In this document: piece after piece, positions 13,601 to 62,712 of the stretch | How the letters are laid out: each line of letters starts with the position of its first letter | Numbering within the stretch: the first letter of the stretch is position 1 | Assembly: GCA_029204225.1 (NCBI GenBank) | Contig: CM055096.1 | Coordinates: forward strand, 63,393,240 to 63,457,239 | Length of the DNA stretch: 64,000 nucleotides | Source of the DNA: Diphasiastrum complanatum | Taxonomy: Eukaryota > Streptophyta > Lycopodiopsida > Lycopodiales > Lycopodiaceae | Reading direction: 5' to 3' | Notes under the pieces: generated by a model | Database searches by the model: none | Told to the model about the DNA's origin: nothing | Seen by the model: the letters and a program-made list of their open reading frames with translations, nothing else | Made by a program: the position numbers and the translations under genes

Positions 13601-13690
13601 TAGTTCATGTTATTCTGCACCATCTTTGCCATCATGTCACACATGTACTCTTGAAGCAGCCTTCCAGCCAAATGGATCGGTGACACATGC
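10610..13690 (-). mobile_element. Helitron relic (Rep/Pif1-helicase protein)
   Basis: In element order, the Helitron-like N domain is at 13690-12869, with HVSPIHLAGRLLQEYM, then LFITMTANPNW, then the HUH-type motif RGLPHAHLLI, then MHGPCGTSFPNAQCM and DGKCSKNYPRNF. A middle region follows (12813-12370), with TLTTFFELN, IGRMYFVHPSEWERFYWLM and, in another frame, GATNFEDLCMADGELFQSFR. The Pif1-like helicase is at 12100-10610, with the Walker A sequence GPGGTGKTHLYSVML near 11920, then DVAPM, then FVHRDLDLISLP, and finally FAMTINKAQGKTVDT, FSHGQLYVALSRV and LITNKDNRF. Stops and frameshifts separate these blocks, so it is not functional. Element ends (5' TC, 3' hairpin plus CTRR) were not located. 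Confidence 0.9.
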
Positions 13691-13958
13691 TCTGCACGAA
13701 CCTATAAATGATAGCAGCAAAACTCTCGAACGGTGAGGGCATGTGAGCAGATAATTAGGGTTCCCATCTCTTGCAGATTTTTGGTTTTGTTTTATAGAGC
13801 TCAAATAAATCATGCATCTCAAACTTCATCATTGAAGCCACTTTTGGATCTGTGCTAGGCTCCAACTACAACAAACGATATTATGACGCATGGATTTAAA
13901 GGATCAAGTTATGTGCAGGCATCTGAAGGACCATGAAAAGCTTTTGTGTGCAGACACT

Positions 13959-14076
13959 CTTACGACTAAGACAATAACTTTAATGTTGACTTTTGCATAA
14001 ACTCCATTAACAAACCTCTTACGACTAAGACAATAACTTTAATGTTGACTTTTGCATAAACTCCATTAACAAACCT
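13959..14076. repeat. 59-bp perfect tandem duplication
   Basis: The segment starting CTTACGACTAAGACAATAAC at 13959 is repeated immediately at 14018, two copies of 59 bp ending in AACAAACCT. The near identity suggests a recent local duplication. No coding sense was found. Confidence 0.9.
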
Positions 14077-15200
14077 AAACACATAGTATTGTCTTTGCAA
14101 GGCAAGGCCAAATAAATGCATGCCTCCTTGAGCTTGCCTTCTTTGATGCTAATGGGTACTAGGACCCTCATATTTGGTAAGAGGGGTGAGTGTGTAATGT
14201 GTACATGGATGGAACCATTTAACCAAATGGGACAAGTTCAACAATGAGTACCATTGGACGCCTTTGTTTACTTAAAGATTACAATTTTTTAGTCCACTTG
14301 ATCCATTGATTCCACCCAATCCTTCAAGAAAAACCAAGAGTTGTTTGACACATTAACCATAGACATCAGACAATGATGTAACTCTAGATGACTATGTACC
14401 TGGTTTGTAAACATCTAGACTTTGTGTGTCAAGCAGCCATTGGTGAACATGAAACAATGTAAGAATTTAGTGTTGATATTGGGTGACATGGGAAGTACTT
14501 TGCATTTGGTAACCAACTCACGTTTAGTTAAAAACAAAAGCTCTCTTATTATTAGTAATAGGAAATGTGATACTAGCTAGATAGGGAGGCATGGATGGAT
14601 GGGATGTGACAACTTTGGAGGTACGCAAAGTTACATTAATCACATGGGGTCGTGGATGAGGTGTAGCTGCGTAAGTCAAAGTACGGTACTAGCCATATTG
14701 TGTGAACAGAATCCATCCAAGAGATGATGCTCTGGACTGGAGTCTGCTCTGCTCAGATATAGCCAGCCACCAATCCTGCTTCCGTCCTTCGGCAAAGGGA
14801 AAAGATGCAGCCGCCAATCCTGCTTCCATCCTGCCACCCCAATTTCGCAACGAGAAGATTCAGCCTGCCTGCATTGCTGCTGCTGCTTCCACAAACGGGG
14901 GCAGCAGAAGCGCAAAATGGTGGCTCAGTCAGTGGAAGCAGCATTGCATGTCTACCACCGGGCGGTAAAGCGCCATCGCCGCTGAGGCTTGAGGATGCAT
15001 TGCAAGCCCATGATGATCTGTTCTGATTTCACACTTGTCATCTCATTTTTCAAGTTTTTTGTTTGATCGCTCTCTCGCCCCTTTCACACCACTCGCAACC
15101 CCCCTCTCTGTCCATATCTCTTCCTCTTAGGATTTTTGTCTTTCAATTTTTGTTGTTTGTCTTTACCGTCGTCCTTGTGGCCCCACCCTTCCGGAATGCC
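14077..15200. other. Upstream region of the U-box gene; no gene recognised
   Basis: This stretch holds no recognisable transposon or gene. From about 14740 the composition shifts to GC-richer, pyrimidine-rich sequence typical of a plant promoter/5' UTR. No unambiguous TATA box or transcription start can be assigned by eye. Confidence 0.35.
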
Positions 15201-15329
15201 ATGTGGCTTACAAAGCATCCGCCTCCGCCTCCGCCTCCGGCTCTCCCTCTTCTTACCAACGTTCTTCTCATTATTCTGATTTCCGCCATAGCTTTCTGCA
15301 TCGACAAGCTCTTCAAGTCCTTCGACTGA
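15201..15329 (+). CDS. Possible small membrane peptide ORF (42 residues)
   Basis: An ATG at 15201 opens a 42-residue frame. It starts MWLTKHPPPPPPPALP (a GCCTCC microsatellite encodes the proline run). A hydrophobic segment of about 20 residues (LTNVLLIILISAIAFCI) and a short basic tail KLFKSFD follow. The layout resembles a single-pass small membrane peptide. It lies about 2 kb upstream of the U-box coding start and could be a 5'-leader uORF, an independent small gene or chance. I do not recognise a family. Confidence 0.25.
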   Translation: MWLTKHPPPPPPPALPLLTNVLLIILISAIAFCIDKLFKSFD

Positions 15330-15780
15330 CGTGTATTCTCCATTCCTGAGGTCTTGGGTGATTCTATTTTCTGGTCAAGTATAAGATGGTTGCTTCTCTG
15401 ACCATGTATTTGATCTGAGGCCTTCGACTGATCTATAGTGTCCATTTCTTAGGCTTCCGTGACTGTATTTTAGCTCCAGTATAAGCAGATTACTATCTTT
15501 TATCACATATTTGCCCTTACACAGCTGATCTAAGGCCTGCGACTGCTCTATACTTTCAATTTCTGAGGCCTTCAGTTACTGTAGATTCTGCCCCCATCGG
15601 TGGCGTTTTATTTTCTATTTCAGTATACTCAAGTTGCTTGGTTGATCGAAGGACCTTCGAGTGAACAATATGTTCTATTTTTGAGGCCATTATTGGCTCT
15701 TTTTGTAGCTCCTGTGTAAGCCAGTTACTTTTCTAATCATATATTTGCCCTCATTCAGCTGATCTAAGGGCTTATGGACT
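15319..15780. repeat. Imperfect tandem repeat, about 101-117 bp units, four to five copies
   Basis: Units begin with variants of CCTTCGACTGA at about 15319, 15420, 15535, 15650 and 15767. They share CATATTTGCCCT, TCTGAGGCCTTC and CAGTATAAGC segments. Divergence between units indicates an old duplication series. It lies within the upstream region of the U-box gene. Confidence 0.7.
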
Positions 15781-17329
15781 GAAGATGCGCCTCCGAGAAG
15801 CAGACAAGAGGGAGTCTTCACAGTGGGGATGCGAGCTGCCAGAAGTTCTATGAAAGACGGGATGTGCAGATCGGAAGCGGTGCGCTTCAGGATGAAGCAT
15901 GAGCTACTGTATGCGAGGGACTGAATGTTCACATGAGAGGCATTATGAGCGGAAGCGCATCCACGTACAGCTGTCGCAAAGCTTTGCTCTTCCAAACAAT
16001 TCCTTGTTGCCTCATTCATTAGCGCACCCCAATCGCTGACTGACACCGGTCACCCACTCTGGCAAATCTGATTTTTGGAAATTTAAGCCTTCTGAACTCT
16101 GAAGGATCTACGTGTCTGATGGCTCCCACTATTGGGTTTCCATATTCTCGTGAAAGTTAACTTTCAAGCTGCAAAAGGCTGCAATCTGGTTATTTCCGAG
16201 TACGTAATTCCCTTTCACATGGGCACGCCTATTTTGAAGCATTTTTGGTTATTTTTCTTAAAGCTCATCTAGTTTCCTTTTTGTTCTGAGCTGACTCATG
16301 TGAGGCAAGCCTCAACTTTTTGTTATGTGGGAATAAATTTTCTAGTGACCGGGTTCAATGGTTGTTATGGTTGCCGTTCATGCTCACTTATCGTGAGGCC
16401 GCCCGAGCCACAGTTGGCTGTTGACTCCTATTTGAAACATCACTGGAAATTCCTTTTCGAAGTGTAAATAATATGGGGCTTTGACATTCCGTGGATAATT
16501 TGCGAAATTTGTGAGTCACTTGCAATATTTTTTAATTCACAAAACTCACTATAAATCTACTCGCCAAATCCAAATGCTGAAGCAGACCCCTTTATATGGT
16601 TGAAAATGCTGAAGCAGACCCCTTCATATGGTTGAGGCAGACCCCTTTATTGGCCACACCATCTCACTGTTTATTGGTTGTAGTCTCGTTAAAAAACTTT
16701 CTCATGACCTTTTAAGTGTGGGAAAATGGCATTTCTAGTGACCTATGCCGTTGTGACTGTCATTTGAAAAGCTATCGCAAGCCCGTTAGGGTGAGGCATA
16801 ACTTGGAAAGTTATCCGAACCACCATTTAAGGTCTCTAGAGAAGGTTATTCCCTTGTGTCAAATTGGTCCAAATTTCTGCCAACAATAAAGTCAGTGTGG
16901 CTTAAAGTACATTGTACCCATAGAAACTGGGCTTGTGGTGCTTGAGAAAAAATTCCATGCCCCATGCAAACGTGAAGTTTTTTCAGTTTTTTCACTTGTT
17001 TACTAATCTAAGGTCCATGGTGCTACTTTTGGTTTCTTCTTTCTTTTTGTTTGGTTCTTAATATTTTCTTGTTGGTTGTCATAACATGCGTGTATCTCAA
17101 TAGATCTTTGTAGTAACTATTAATTTATCTGCAATTGCAAAAGCACCTAGTAAGTTTCCTTTTGTGAGTGAGCTGTTTAACTTCTTGCTTTGAACTGTTT
17201 TCATGTTTACTCATTAGCATGTCTCTTGTGTATCTTCTGGTAACTTTCATATTGCATTAATTACAGCCTTTGCAGCTCAAGCCTTACCCTCTTTTCCACT
17301 TAATCCTATAGGTTCCGTTTTTTTTGCAG
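15781..17329. other. 5' UTR intron or promoter region of the U-box gene
   Basis: No coding sequence is recognised. A clear 3' splice site (T-rich tract then TTTTTTTTGCAG) ends at 17329, 15 bases before the U-box ATG. An intron in the 5' leader is therefore likely; its donor was not identified. At 16572-16656 a short segment around CTGAAGCAGACCCCTT is repeated three times. Confidence 0.5.
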
Positions 17330-17344
17330 GCATTGGGCAGTAAG

Positions 17345-55404
<38,060 letters not shown>

Positions 55405-55901
55405 TGTAGTGCTTAAGGTATACCTTGAGCTCAACTTGAAGTTCTGTGTTAGCCTTGATCCCTGTTATTTTGGATTCATTGGTCAGACATTAGCCAGCCT
55501 CGACTTTTTTGGCTTGCTTCTTGAACTATTCTTTTTGGGAAGTCTACAACATCGTTTTGAACTTTTGTAATTTTACTCTTGTATGGTGAAGTTTGAATAT
55601 TTTGTACCATGGAAAGCACCAGCATACTGCAAGGAGCCGCTTTGTGGTGATGTCGTTGGGTTGGTCCGTCTCCGCGGCTAAGTAAAATCCGTGCAATTGA
55701 GACCTTTTATGGGCAAAACATAAGACGCTGAAGTTGTATGTCGAGAGTTCATGTGCAACATAAGTTGAATGTGTTGTGTCGTTTGGTATTCAGTTGACTA
55801 GTGTACAGTTTTGATGGAGAGCAAACTTGGAAGTCAAGATTTTAATTCACGTGTTCCCTTTACGTCTGGTTAAATTTAGGGTTTATTGCTGCTGCTGTGA
55901 C

Positions 55902-55907
55902 AATAAA
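55902..55907 (+). terminator. Candidate polyadenylation signal of the U-box gene
   Basis: AATAAA about 500 bp after the stop codon, in AT-rich DNA. Plant signals are degenerate, so other sites are possible. Confidence 0.3.
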
Positions 55908-56004
55908 CTATAATCTTACATCGTTGAATGGAAAAGAGTTATCAAACTAGTGCTACTTTCTGGTGTGGTAGGTTTGTTAATTAGATATCCTTCCTGAGCT
56001 TTTT

Positions 56005-56079
56005 GTCTTCAACAAGTTTGTTAACAGTTGTCTTCAACAAGTTTGTTAACAGTTGTCTTCAACAAGTTTGTTAACAGTT
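56005..56079. repeat. 25-bp perfect tandem repeat, three copies
   Basis: The unit GTCTTCAACAAGTTTGTTAA-CAGTT starts at 56005, 56030 and 56055. The copies are identical, so this is a recent expansion. Confidence 0.95.
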
Positions 56080-57910
56080 CCTTTGGGGGCTTAGTTGTTA
56101 ATCAATTAAATAGCTGATTAACAACTACAAAATTAAGAGTCCCTGTTTGGTTTTCATAACAAAGTTAGCCCACAGGTTGATAATACCAAAAAATATAACA
56201 AAGTTAGGAATCCAACGACCATACTATGCTGCCTGTACCTTGACTATGTTTGTTCTAATTTTCTACTGCTGCCATAGATTTGAGAAGAGCGACAATTGAC
56301 CTTATTAAAATAGAGTTGTGATATTGTCTACTTAAGTAACCTTAAGGGAGTACTTTTGTGCGGAGTCACGAGTGGCTATTATTTTATGTTTCCACTCCCG
56401 ACATATTTTTATGCCAAACTTCATGTTTCCACTCTCGATAACCGCGTAGGTATTTGCTTGCAGTTCTGACGCATTCATTCCAAATGGCTTGTAAGGCCTG
56501 ATTTTTCCTTACTCGAGCTCCTAAAGGTCTTTTTATCATGTAGGCTCTAGATGCTCCAAATTAAGTTTTTTTAAAGTGTTGCTGTTTTGGTTATATTCTT
56601 GAGTGGAGCTGCTCTCCATGTGTAGCAATTGCTTGAGCAGATCCTCATGTGAAAAACATGGAAGAGAGAGATATTGGAAGAGGTCTTAATCTAATTGTTG
56701 TCTGCTAGTCAAATCTTTGAATGGTGATCATGGTATGTACTTTGATGTTTGTTTGAACACTGTTAAGTTTTGAGAGTAAGTACAACCCATGTAGAAAATT
56801 ATGATGCGGACTGTTGATGAAGGTCTAATTGCTTTGAGAAGACTAGAATCTAATAGTATACTTGTATCGGAAAAGGTGTAAAGAGTATAGAAACGAAATG
56901 TGTATGTTATAAGATCTAAGGCAAAAAAGGATGTTACCAGGCATAAATAATTGTATCCCATTGTTCTTTACACACTTCAACACATTGAGGGGAAACTTCT
57001 GTTAAGGAGACGTGTGAATGAATGCATTGTAAATTTCTTGAGCAGTGTTAAAGCCCGTGTGGTAAAAGGTAAAATTTGTGTGGAGCAAGATATCAAGTTT
57101 GTGATTTATTATATGATATAACAAGCAAGAGTAGGTGACTGCGAACAAAAAATTGCTCCAAAGGGTGCCAACAAGCACAACCTACCAATAAATAACATGC
57201 ACATTGCTATGCATGTTTGGATGCTAGACATAAAGTGTGATCTTTATTTAAGAACACTTGTTCATGCGAGTCGTGGAGCCACTTTGAAATAAGAAGGGCC
57301 TTAAATGTATTGATCATTAATCGTAATCAATTAAGTGTTCTTAATGGAAAGTTGCCAATTGGGAGTGCTTTTGACTAATGTCGATTGGAAAATTTGATTG
57401 GTACATTACATAGCTATAGATGCATTGGAGGCACTTATCCACTAGCTGAAATTTAACCTTTGGTATCCACAATCATCAACATATCAACCTCATTGAATGC
57501 ATCTAACCTTTTCATTGAAGTGCACGCTAAATTAGTTATTTTTTGTATGTCCTACCTTTTTGTTACCCATCTGCATACATCAAAGGCTTTCTAGAATTGG
57601 AAGTGCAAAGGTGGTAAAGTCGTTGGGCATGATATGGTTTTACATATTTCAATCTACTTCAAAAATCTGCAGTACGGTGGGCTAGGATTTTGCTTTTGGG
57701 CTTTCTTACCCAAGTTAGAATCCTTGTATGAGCAAGTGGGATTATTAGGTTTTCATTGGAATTAGGTGGAATATGCCTGCTGGAAAGTGGGCCTTGTATC
57801 TGGTTTTGAGTTAATCCACTTGGATTAATACACCAATCAATCCCATGTGACATTTGCACTATGGGTTTAACACTAGAGTTGTAGAAGGGATGATTATTTG
57901 TTCTTTAAAG
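56080..57910. other. No gene recognised
   Basis: AT-rich DNA with no long open frame and no transposon motif I can identify. Confidence 0.5.
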
Positions 57911-57915
57911 CAAGG

Positions 57916-58035
<120 letters not shown>

Positions 58036-58599
58036 GCACACATATATATACATACATACGCACACAAGGGTCTGACATTAAGTTATGATGACAACTTTAG
58101 TAATATTGGCCAACTACATGCTCTACATTTCAAAAAGAAATTAAAAGGTTTTAGGGCAAACACAAATGATCAATACGAAAACAAAATGAAAGAATAATAC
58201 CAAAAAAAAAATTCCATGTTATGATTCTTTTCCACCATAGAATACTCTAGTTATGTTACCTCATAACATCCTCTAGTTTTTGAGACATTAAAGGACAAAA
58301 GTTATGGTGCCAATAAGTTGAGGAATATTTTATGGCATAAAGAGAGATATTCAAACTTTAACTAGTTGAATTTGGGTCATAAAATGCTCATTTCAAAGAC
58401 CAAAATTTTGACATAGTACATTTTATATTGTAGTATAACATAGTAAAGTATGCACCCATAAAACTTTGCATGTTTTGACTTCTAAATGCTCAAGGTTTTC
58501 TCAAAAGGACCTAATAATTATTTCAATTTGCTACAACGCTAGTGTTGAACCTAGTTAGTAGCAAAATCCATAGGGTTAAATGAAGGTTGAACTATATGG

Positions 58600-60424
58600 T
58601 CAAGGTAATTGCATTTCATGTAGATGCTTGACTTTGAGGCTTGCTCTTTCTTCATGTGCATGATCTTCCATGAGAAAATAAAGATTTCTTCTTGACTTAT
58701 TAGGATCACAAAGATCTAACATCATGTTACCATGATCTACAAAATTAGACTTATCCAAATTGGCAAGACTATGCATGCTATAATAACAAAGTGTTTGCAT
58801 CATATCTTCATGCTTGTTTACCATGCTAATCTCAAATCCAATGAGGCTAAATACTTCATTATGGAGATAAGTGTCTTTAGAAGATGATTCACTTACTCTC
58901 ATAAAGAGTTTACAATTTGTCTCAATACAAATTTTCAAACTATGTGTGAACAAATCACTTTTGCTCTTACATGATTTAAAATCAATTTCAACCTTTTAAG
59001 AACATCATCTATGTTCTCAAGAGAGACTTCATACTCAACCAGTATGGCTTTACTCCAATTTTGAGATGCAATGATCTCACTAAAGCAAATTGATCTATCA
59101 AATGACATAAGAGAAGTAAGTATGAGATGTATACCACATGAGATATGCTCCTCCTTCCCTTGAAAGGTGAGCCACATGGAATCAACCATATTTCTTGAGT
59201 TTCTTTTTGGAATCACAACTTGAGAAGGTCTCTCCTCCTCAATCCTTGGCACACTTGGACCTTGAGAAGGATTCTCCTCCTCAATCCTTGGCACATTTAA
59301 ACCTTGAGATGACTCCTTAAGATCCTCTTCATGGTGCTCCTTTTTGATGGAATTCCGAGACCTCCATGTCTCATAATGATCACAACAAGTATGACCATTC
59401 AATATGCACTTCCTATGATTATCAAGATTACTTATGCTAGAAACATAAGTCCAAAAATCACCACAACTTGGCATGATTTTTCTAATATTGAAATCAAAAG
59501 GCATTTCCATCTCAATAAGGCTAACTACTTGCTTATGGATATAAGTGTCCACTTTGGATGCTTCACTTATTCTCATAAGAAGTTTACAACTTGCCTTTAA
59601 GATTGAAAACTTACAATTTTCATCTTTATGAATGAACACATCATTCATGATCTTATTGAAACCAAAAGATCCTACATTATGAAGATATTTCCTTTTCCTT
59701 GACTTCATAACTAATGTAAGTTTACAAGGAAAACATATTTTGCTATCTTTTAAGGCATCACACTCAACTAGTATTATTGCCTTAATCCACCTTTAAGATA
59801 CAAAAATCCCTTCAAAGCAAAATGGTTCTTCATAAGTTGACATGAGAGCATAAATGAAACTATTTTCATTTTGTGATTGCTCCTTATTCTTGATTGATTT
59901 CTCTTGGACAATAACAATAAGTTTGAACTTGTCCAAAGTTCCAAGCAAAATACTTTCCAAGGACATAAAATAAATCCAAGTTACTTTTATGGAAGTGACA
60001 TCTATCTTTGCATCTTGAACCAAACAATGCACTTCCAAATGAAAAATTTCAAAAGATTTGACATGTGTTGTGATGGACTCTTGAAGACAAATCTTGCAAG
60101 TCCTTGTGAGACTCCAAGCCTCATTCACCTTTCCACAAAGGAACACCTTTCCTTGGACTTGTCCTTCTTGTATTTGCATTTTGAACTTGAAGCTCCATCC
60201 TTCACCTTGGCCCCCTTGCTTTGGTTCTGCTTGGATGGACTGGTCTTCTTTTTGTAGCATCTTGAGAAAAAATATCCTCCCTTGCCACAAAGGTTGCACT
60301 CAGGATCCTTTCTTTCCTTCAATAGGATGCCACCTATTGATGCCATGTGAATAAAAACCTGTGATATGATTCTACAAATGTAATTTGTGACTTTCAAGAG
60401 ACTAGATTTGAACATCTTCAACAA
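58600..60424 (-). pseudogene. Decayed repeat protein with gag-like zinc knuckle and copia-like linker modules
   Basis: Reading downward from 60424, a CCHC-like knuckle (CNLCGKGGYFFSRCYKK; His replaced by Tyr) and a Lys-rich tail come first. Then a module occurs about three times: CKICLQESITTHVKSFEIFH (about 60090), SCKLLMRISEASKVDTYIHK (about 59580) and NCKLFMRVSESSSKDTYLHN (about 58910). Between modules lie blocks that look like the copia integrase-RT linker. One is MSTYEEPFCFEGIFVS plus WIKAIILVE near 59810. The other is WLTFQGKEEH, MSFDRSICFSEI and NWSKAILVEYE near 59160-59020. The longest frame is 59708-58935. Stops and frameshifts are frequent. It is probably a rearranged copia derivative; the repeated module itself is not recognised. 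Confidence 0.5.
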
Positions 60425-61120
60425 TCTAGAAGGATCTACAAAAGATCTAGCTCACAAACCTAAGAATCAATCTTCACAGTAATGACTAGTCACTTGGAAA
60501 CTTTGCTTTGATCACTAAGACAAAAGCACACAATCTTTGAATCAAATCAATCAGATCCAATCTCCTATTGGACTCATCAAATACCAATGACTCTTTCTTT
60601 TAAAAGTTGAAATGGATATGAAAAAGATTTGACACCTAGATTTTCCTTTTCACTTGACTAGTTCTCTCAACACTTGAGATTCTTGAACAAAAGATGGGTT
60701 TTGTTTCAAATACATGAAAATCAAACTTAATCACTTCTTTTTTCACTCACTCTTGACCCAAATAATCTCACACTTGAGATTTAGAATGAATTTGATTTGA
60801 TTTGACAACAAACTATACCATCAATTTTTCACAAAGCTTAAAAAATTAGACAACTAGAGATTCACAAAGATCTCAACCATGCATGAATACTCAAATATGG
60901 ACTCCTCCTCATTCTAGACATCCAATGGGATCTCAAATTGACCCTCACACTCTCACAAAGAAAGTTGAATAGAACTAATTGGAGCTTCATACATACTATG
61001 TCAATTTTTGCTCAATAAATTGATTCAATCACCCCTATTGGATTCTACCGATTACTCTACCTTTAGAGACTTGGAATGAAATTCAAAATCAAAAGTTGTG
61101 ATTTTTCTCACTAAGATATT
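60425..61120. other. No gene recognised; possible LTR or leader DNA
   Basis: AT-rich DNA between two minus-strand retroelement pieces. No primer-binding site, polypurine tract or coding motif was found. Confidence 0.4.
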
Positions 61121-62505
61121 GTGCTTCAAAGAGCTAATGCCAATGTTTGATTTGAATTCGAATGTTCAAGTGATACAAATTTTCTTCTCTGTTGCCTTTA
61201 GCAACTAGGTTATCAGAATCTTCCTCGAACAGTTTACAAGAGTTTTTTGTGAAGGTTACTGACATGCCTATATCGACTATCTTAGCTACGGATAGAAGAT
61301 CTTTGTCAAGAGTAGGGACATAGAGAACTTCTTCCAATTTCTTGTCACCATGATTCGTGCCAGCCATAGTACACCAGTTCCATCAACCACATGCTTAGAA
61401 CCGTCTCCAAGTATAATAAATCTTGAATAGTTCGTCTTCTTGTACTCAGACAATATTTGTTTCGAGGAAACAAAATGTGAGGTGACTCCCAAATCAAGTA
61501 CTACTTCTCAAGTTTTTGAATTTGTTGAACAATATTGATCAACACTAACATATGCTGCTGAGTTCTTTGTTGTCTTGTCTTTTGCTGCTCTGGAGCATTC
61601 TGCTTTGCCTTCGACATAGTTTGATATGAAGGTTCGCTTCGATTATGCTCCTTTTTGTTTCTGGGATTCTGATAACAGTCTACCGCTGCATGACCCCATT
61701 TATGACAATGAATGCATTCAATCTTTGGATTTAACCAAGACTTATCTTCTATGTGACCTGATCTTTTGCATCTACTGCAGATCTTCTTATCACCAGAACT
61801 TTTATGTTGTTTTCCAGATTGTTGATTATTTGTCTTAGACTCATTCTTTTTAGATGACTCCCTCTTAAACTTAGACTTTTTAGAAGATTTATTCTTCTGA
61901 GTTAATAGAGCATTTTCGGAATCACCATTGTCGTCATAGTGTTCACGAGTTTCTACTTCCTCTTTGACTCCATCTATTGCCTTTTGAAGTGTCATTGTCA
62001 TATCTTTTGCCAATAAGGTTCGAGTTGTGTGGAATGACCTGGGTAGGGCTATTTTTCCTTTGAAATTGCATATTTTGCTTCAAAATTTTACAAAGAAATA
62101 AACAGATCTTTTATCTTTTGTACGAATGTGTTCAGGTCTTTGCCGTCCCACTGTAGGTCAGTTAATTGGTCTTCCAAAAACATGATTTGATTACGAGATC
62201 GAGTCTCATTCTTGGTTTGCGATTCTTTCCATAAATCTTTTGCGTTCAAAATTGATGTAAGATCTAGCATTATATTGTCATGCATTGAAGACGCAATAAT
62301 TGCTAGCTTTGTCATTTCTCAAACTCCATTCTCAAAGTTCTTTGCTAGGAGTAGATATTGGCTTCTCCTCTATTGGTTCTACCCATTGCCATAGACCTTC
62401 GCCCTTCAATACGAGTGAAGTCTTTAATTTTCAAATCAAAGAGTTTGAACCTTCTAGATCCAAAATCGTAGTGATCTTAGCCTGAATATTGCTGATCGAT
62501 GACAT
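61120..62505 (-). mobile_element. Ty1/copia element 2: gag, protease, start of GAG-pre-integrase
   Basis: The gag ATG is at 62505 (MSSISNIQAKITTILDLEG). Then come VLKGEGLW, MTKLAIIASSMHDNIMLDL, AKDLWKE and LQWDGKDLNTFVQKIKDLF. A zinc-knuckle pair follows near 61780-61690 (CSRCKRSGHIEDKSW, CIHCHKWGHAAVDCY); the second fits CX2CX4HX4C and the first has lost its last Cys. A protease block comes next near 61500 (VVLDLGVTSHFVSSKQIL), where the catalytic D-S/T-G is D-L-G. The GAG-pre-integrase start is LYVPTLDKDLLSVAKI and NLYHLNIRIQIKHWH. Homology stops near 61120; integrase, RT and RNase H are absent. Several stops occur. Confidence 0.88.
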
Positions 62506-62574
62506 CTTCTATTTTCTGAATAACTTCAGATGCGGCTTGCTGATGGGTGTATGAAGAATACTGAGAGGGGTATG

Positions 62575-62712
62575 AAGATACCACTATATCAACTCTAACT
62601 TGGTCTGATACCACTGTATCAGTTCCAGAAGCTCTGATACCACTGTATCAGCTCTGAACCTATATGCTCTGATACTACTTTATCAGTTTTGATCCTGTAC
62701 ATTCTGATACCA
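62575..62712 (-). other. Primer-binding site of copia element 2 within a five-fold repeat
   Basis: TGGTATCAGA (plus strand TCTGATACCA) at 62703-62712, at the LTR edge, matches the initiator tRNA-Met primer site. Similar TGGTATC/TAGTATC units recur at about 62668, 62633, 62604 and 62576, each followed by TGATACAGTGG-like sequence, giving a 28-35-bp tandem array. Confidence 0.75.

Noticed and set aside
13959-14076. CRISPR-like direct repeats
   Set aside because: Only two adjacent copies without spacers in a plant nuclear sequence; a simple tandem duplication. The minisatellites elsewhere also lack unique spacers.
14676-15026. Frames of 60-90 codons on both strands before the U-box gene
   Set aside because: Overlapping, mutually incompatible, no domain; explained by GC-rich leader sequence.
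15690-16046. 118-codon minus-strand frame
   Set aside because: Low-complexity, overlaps the upstream tandem repeat and shows no recognisable motif; too little to call a gene.
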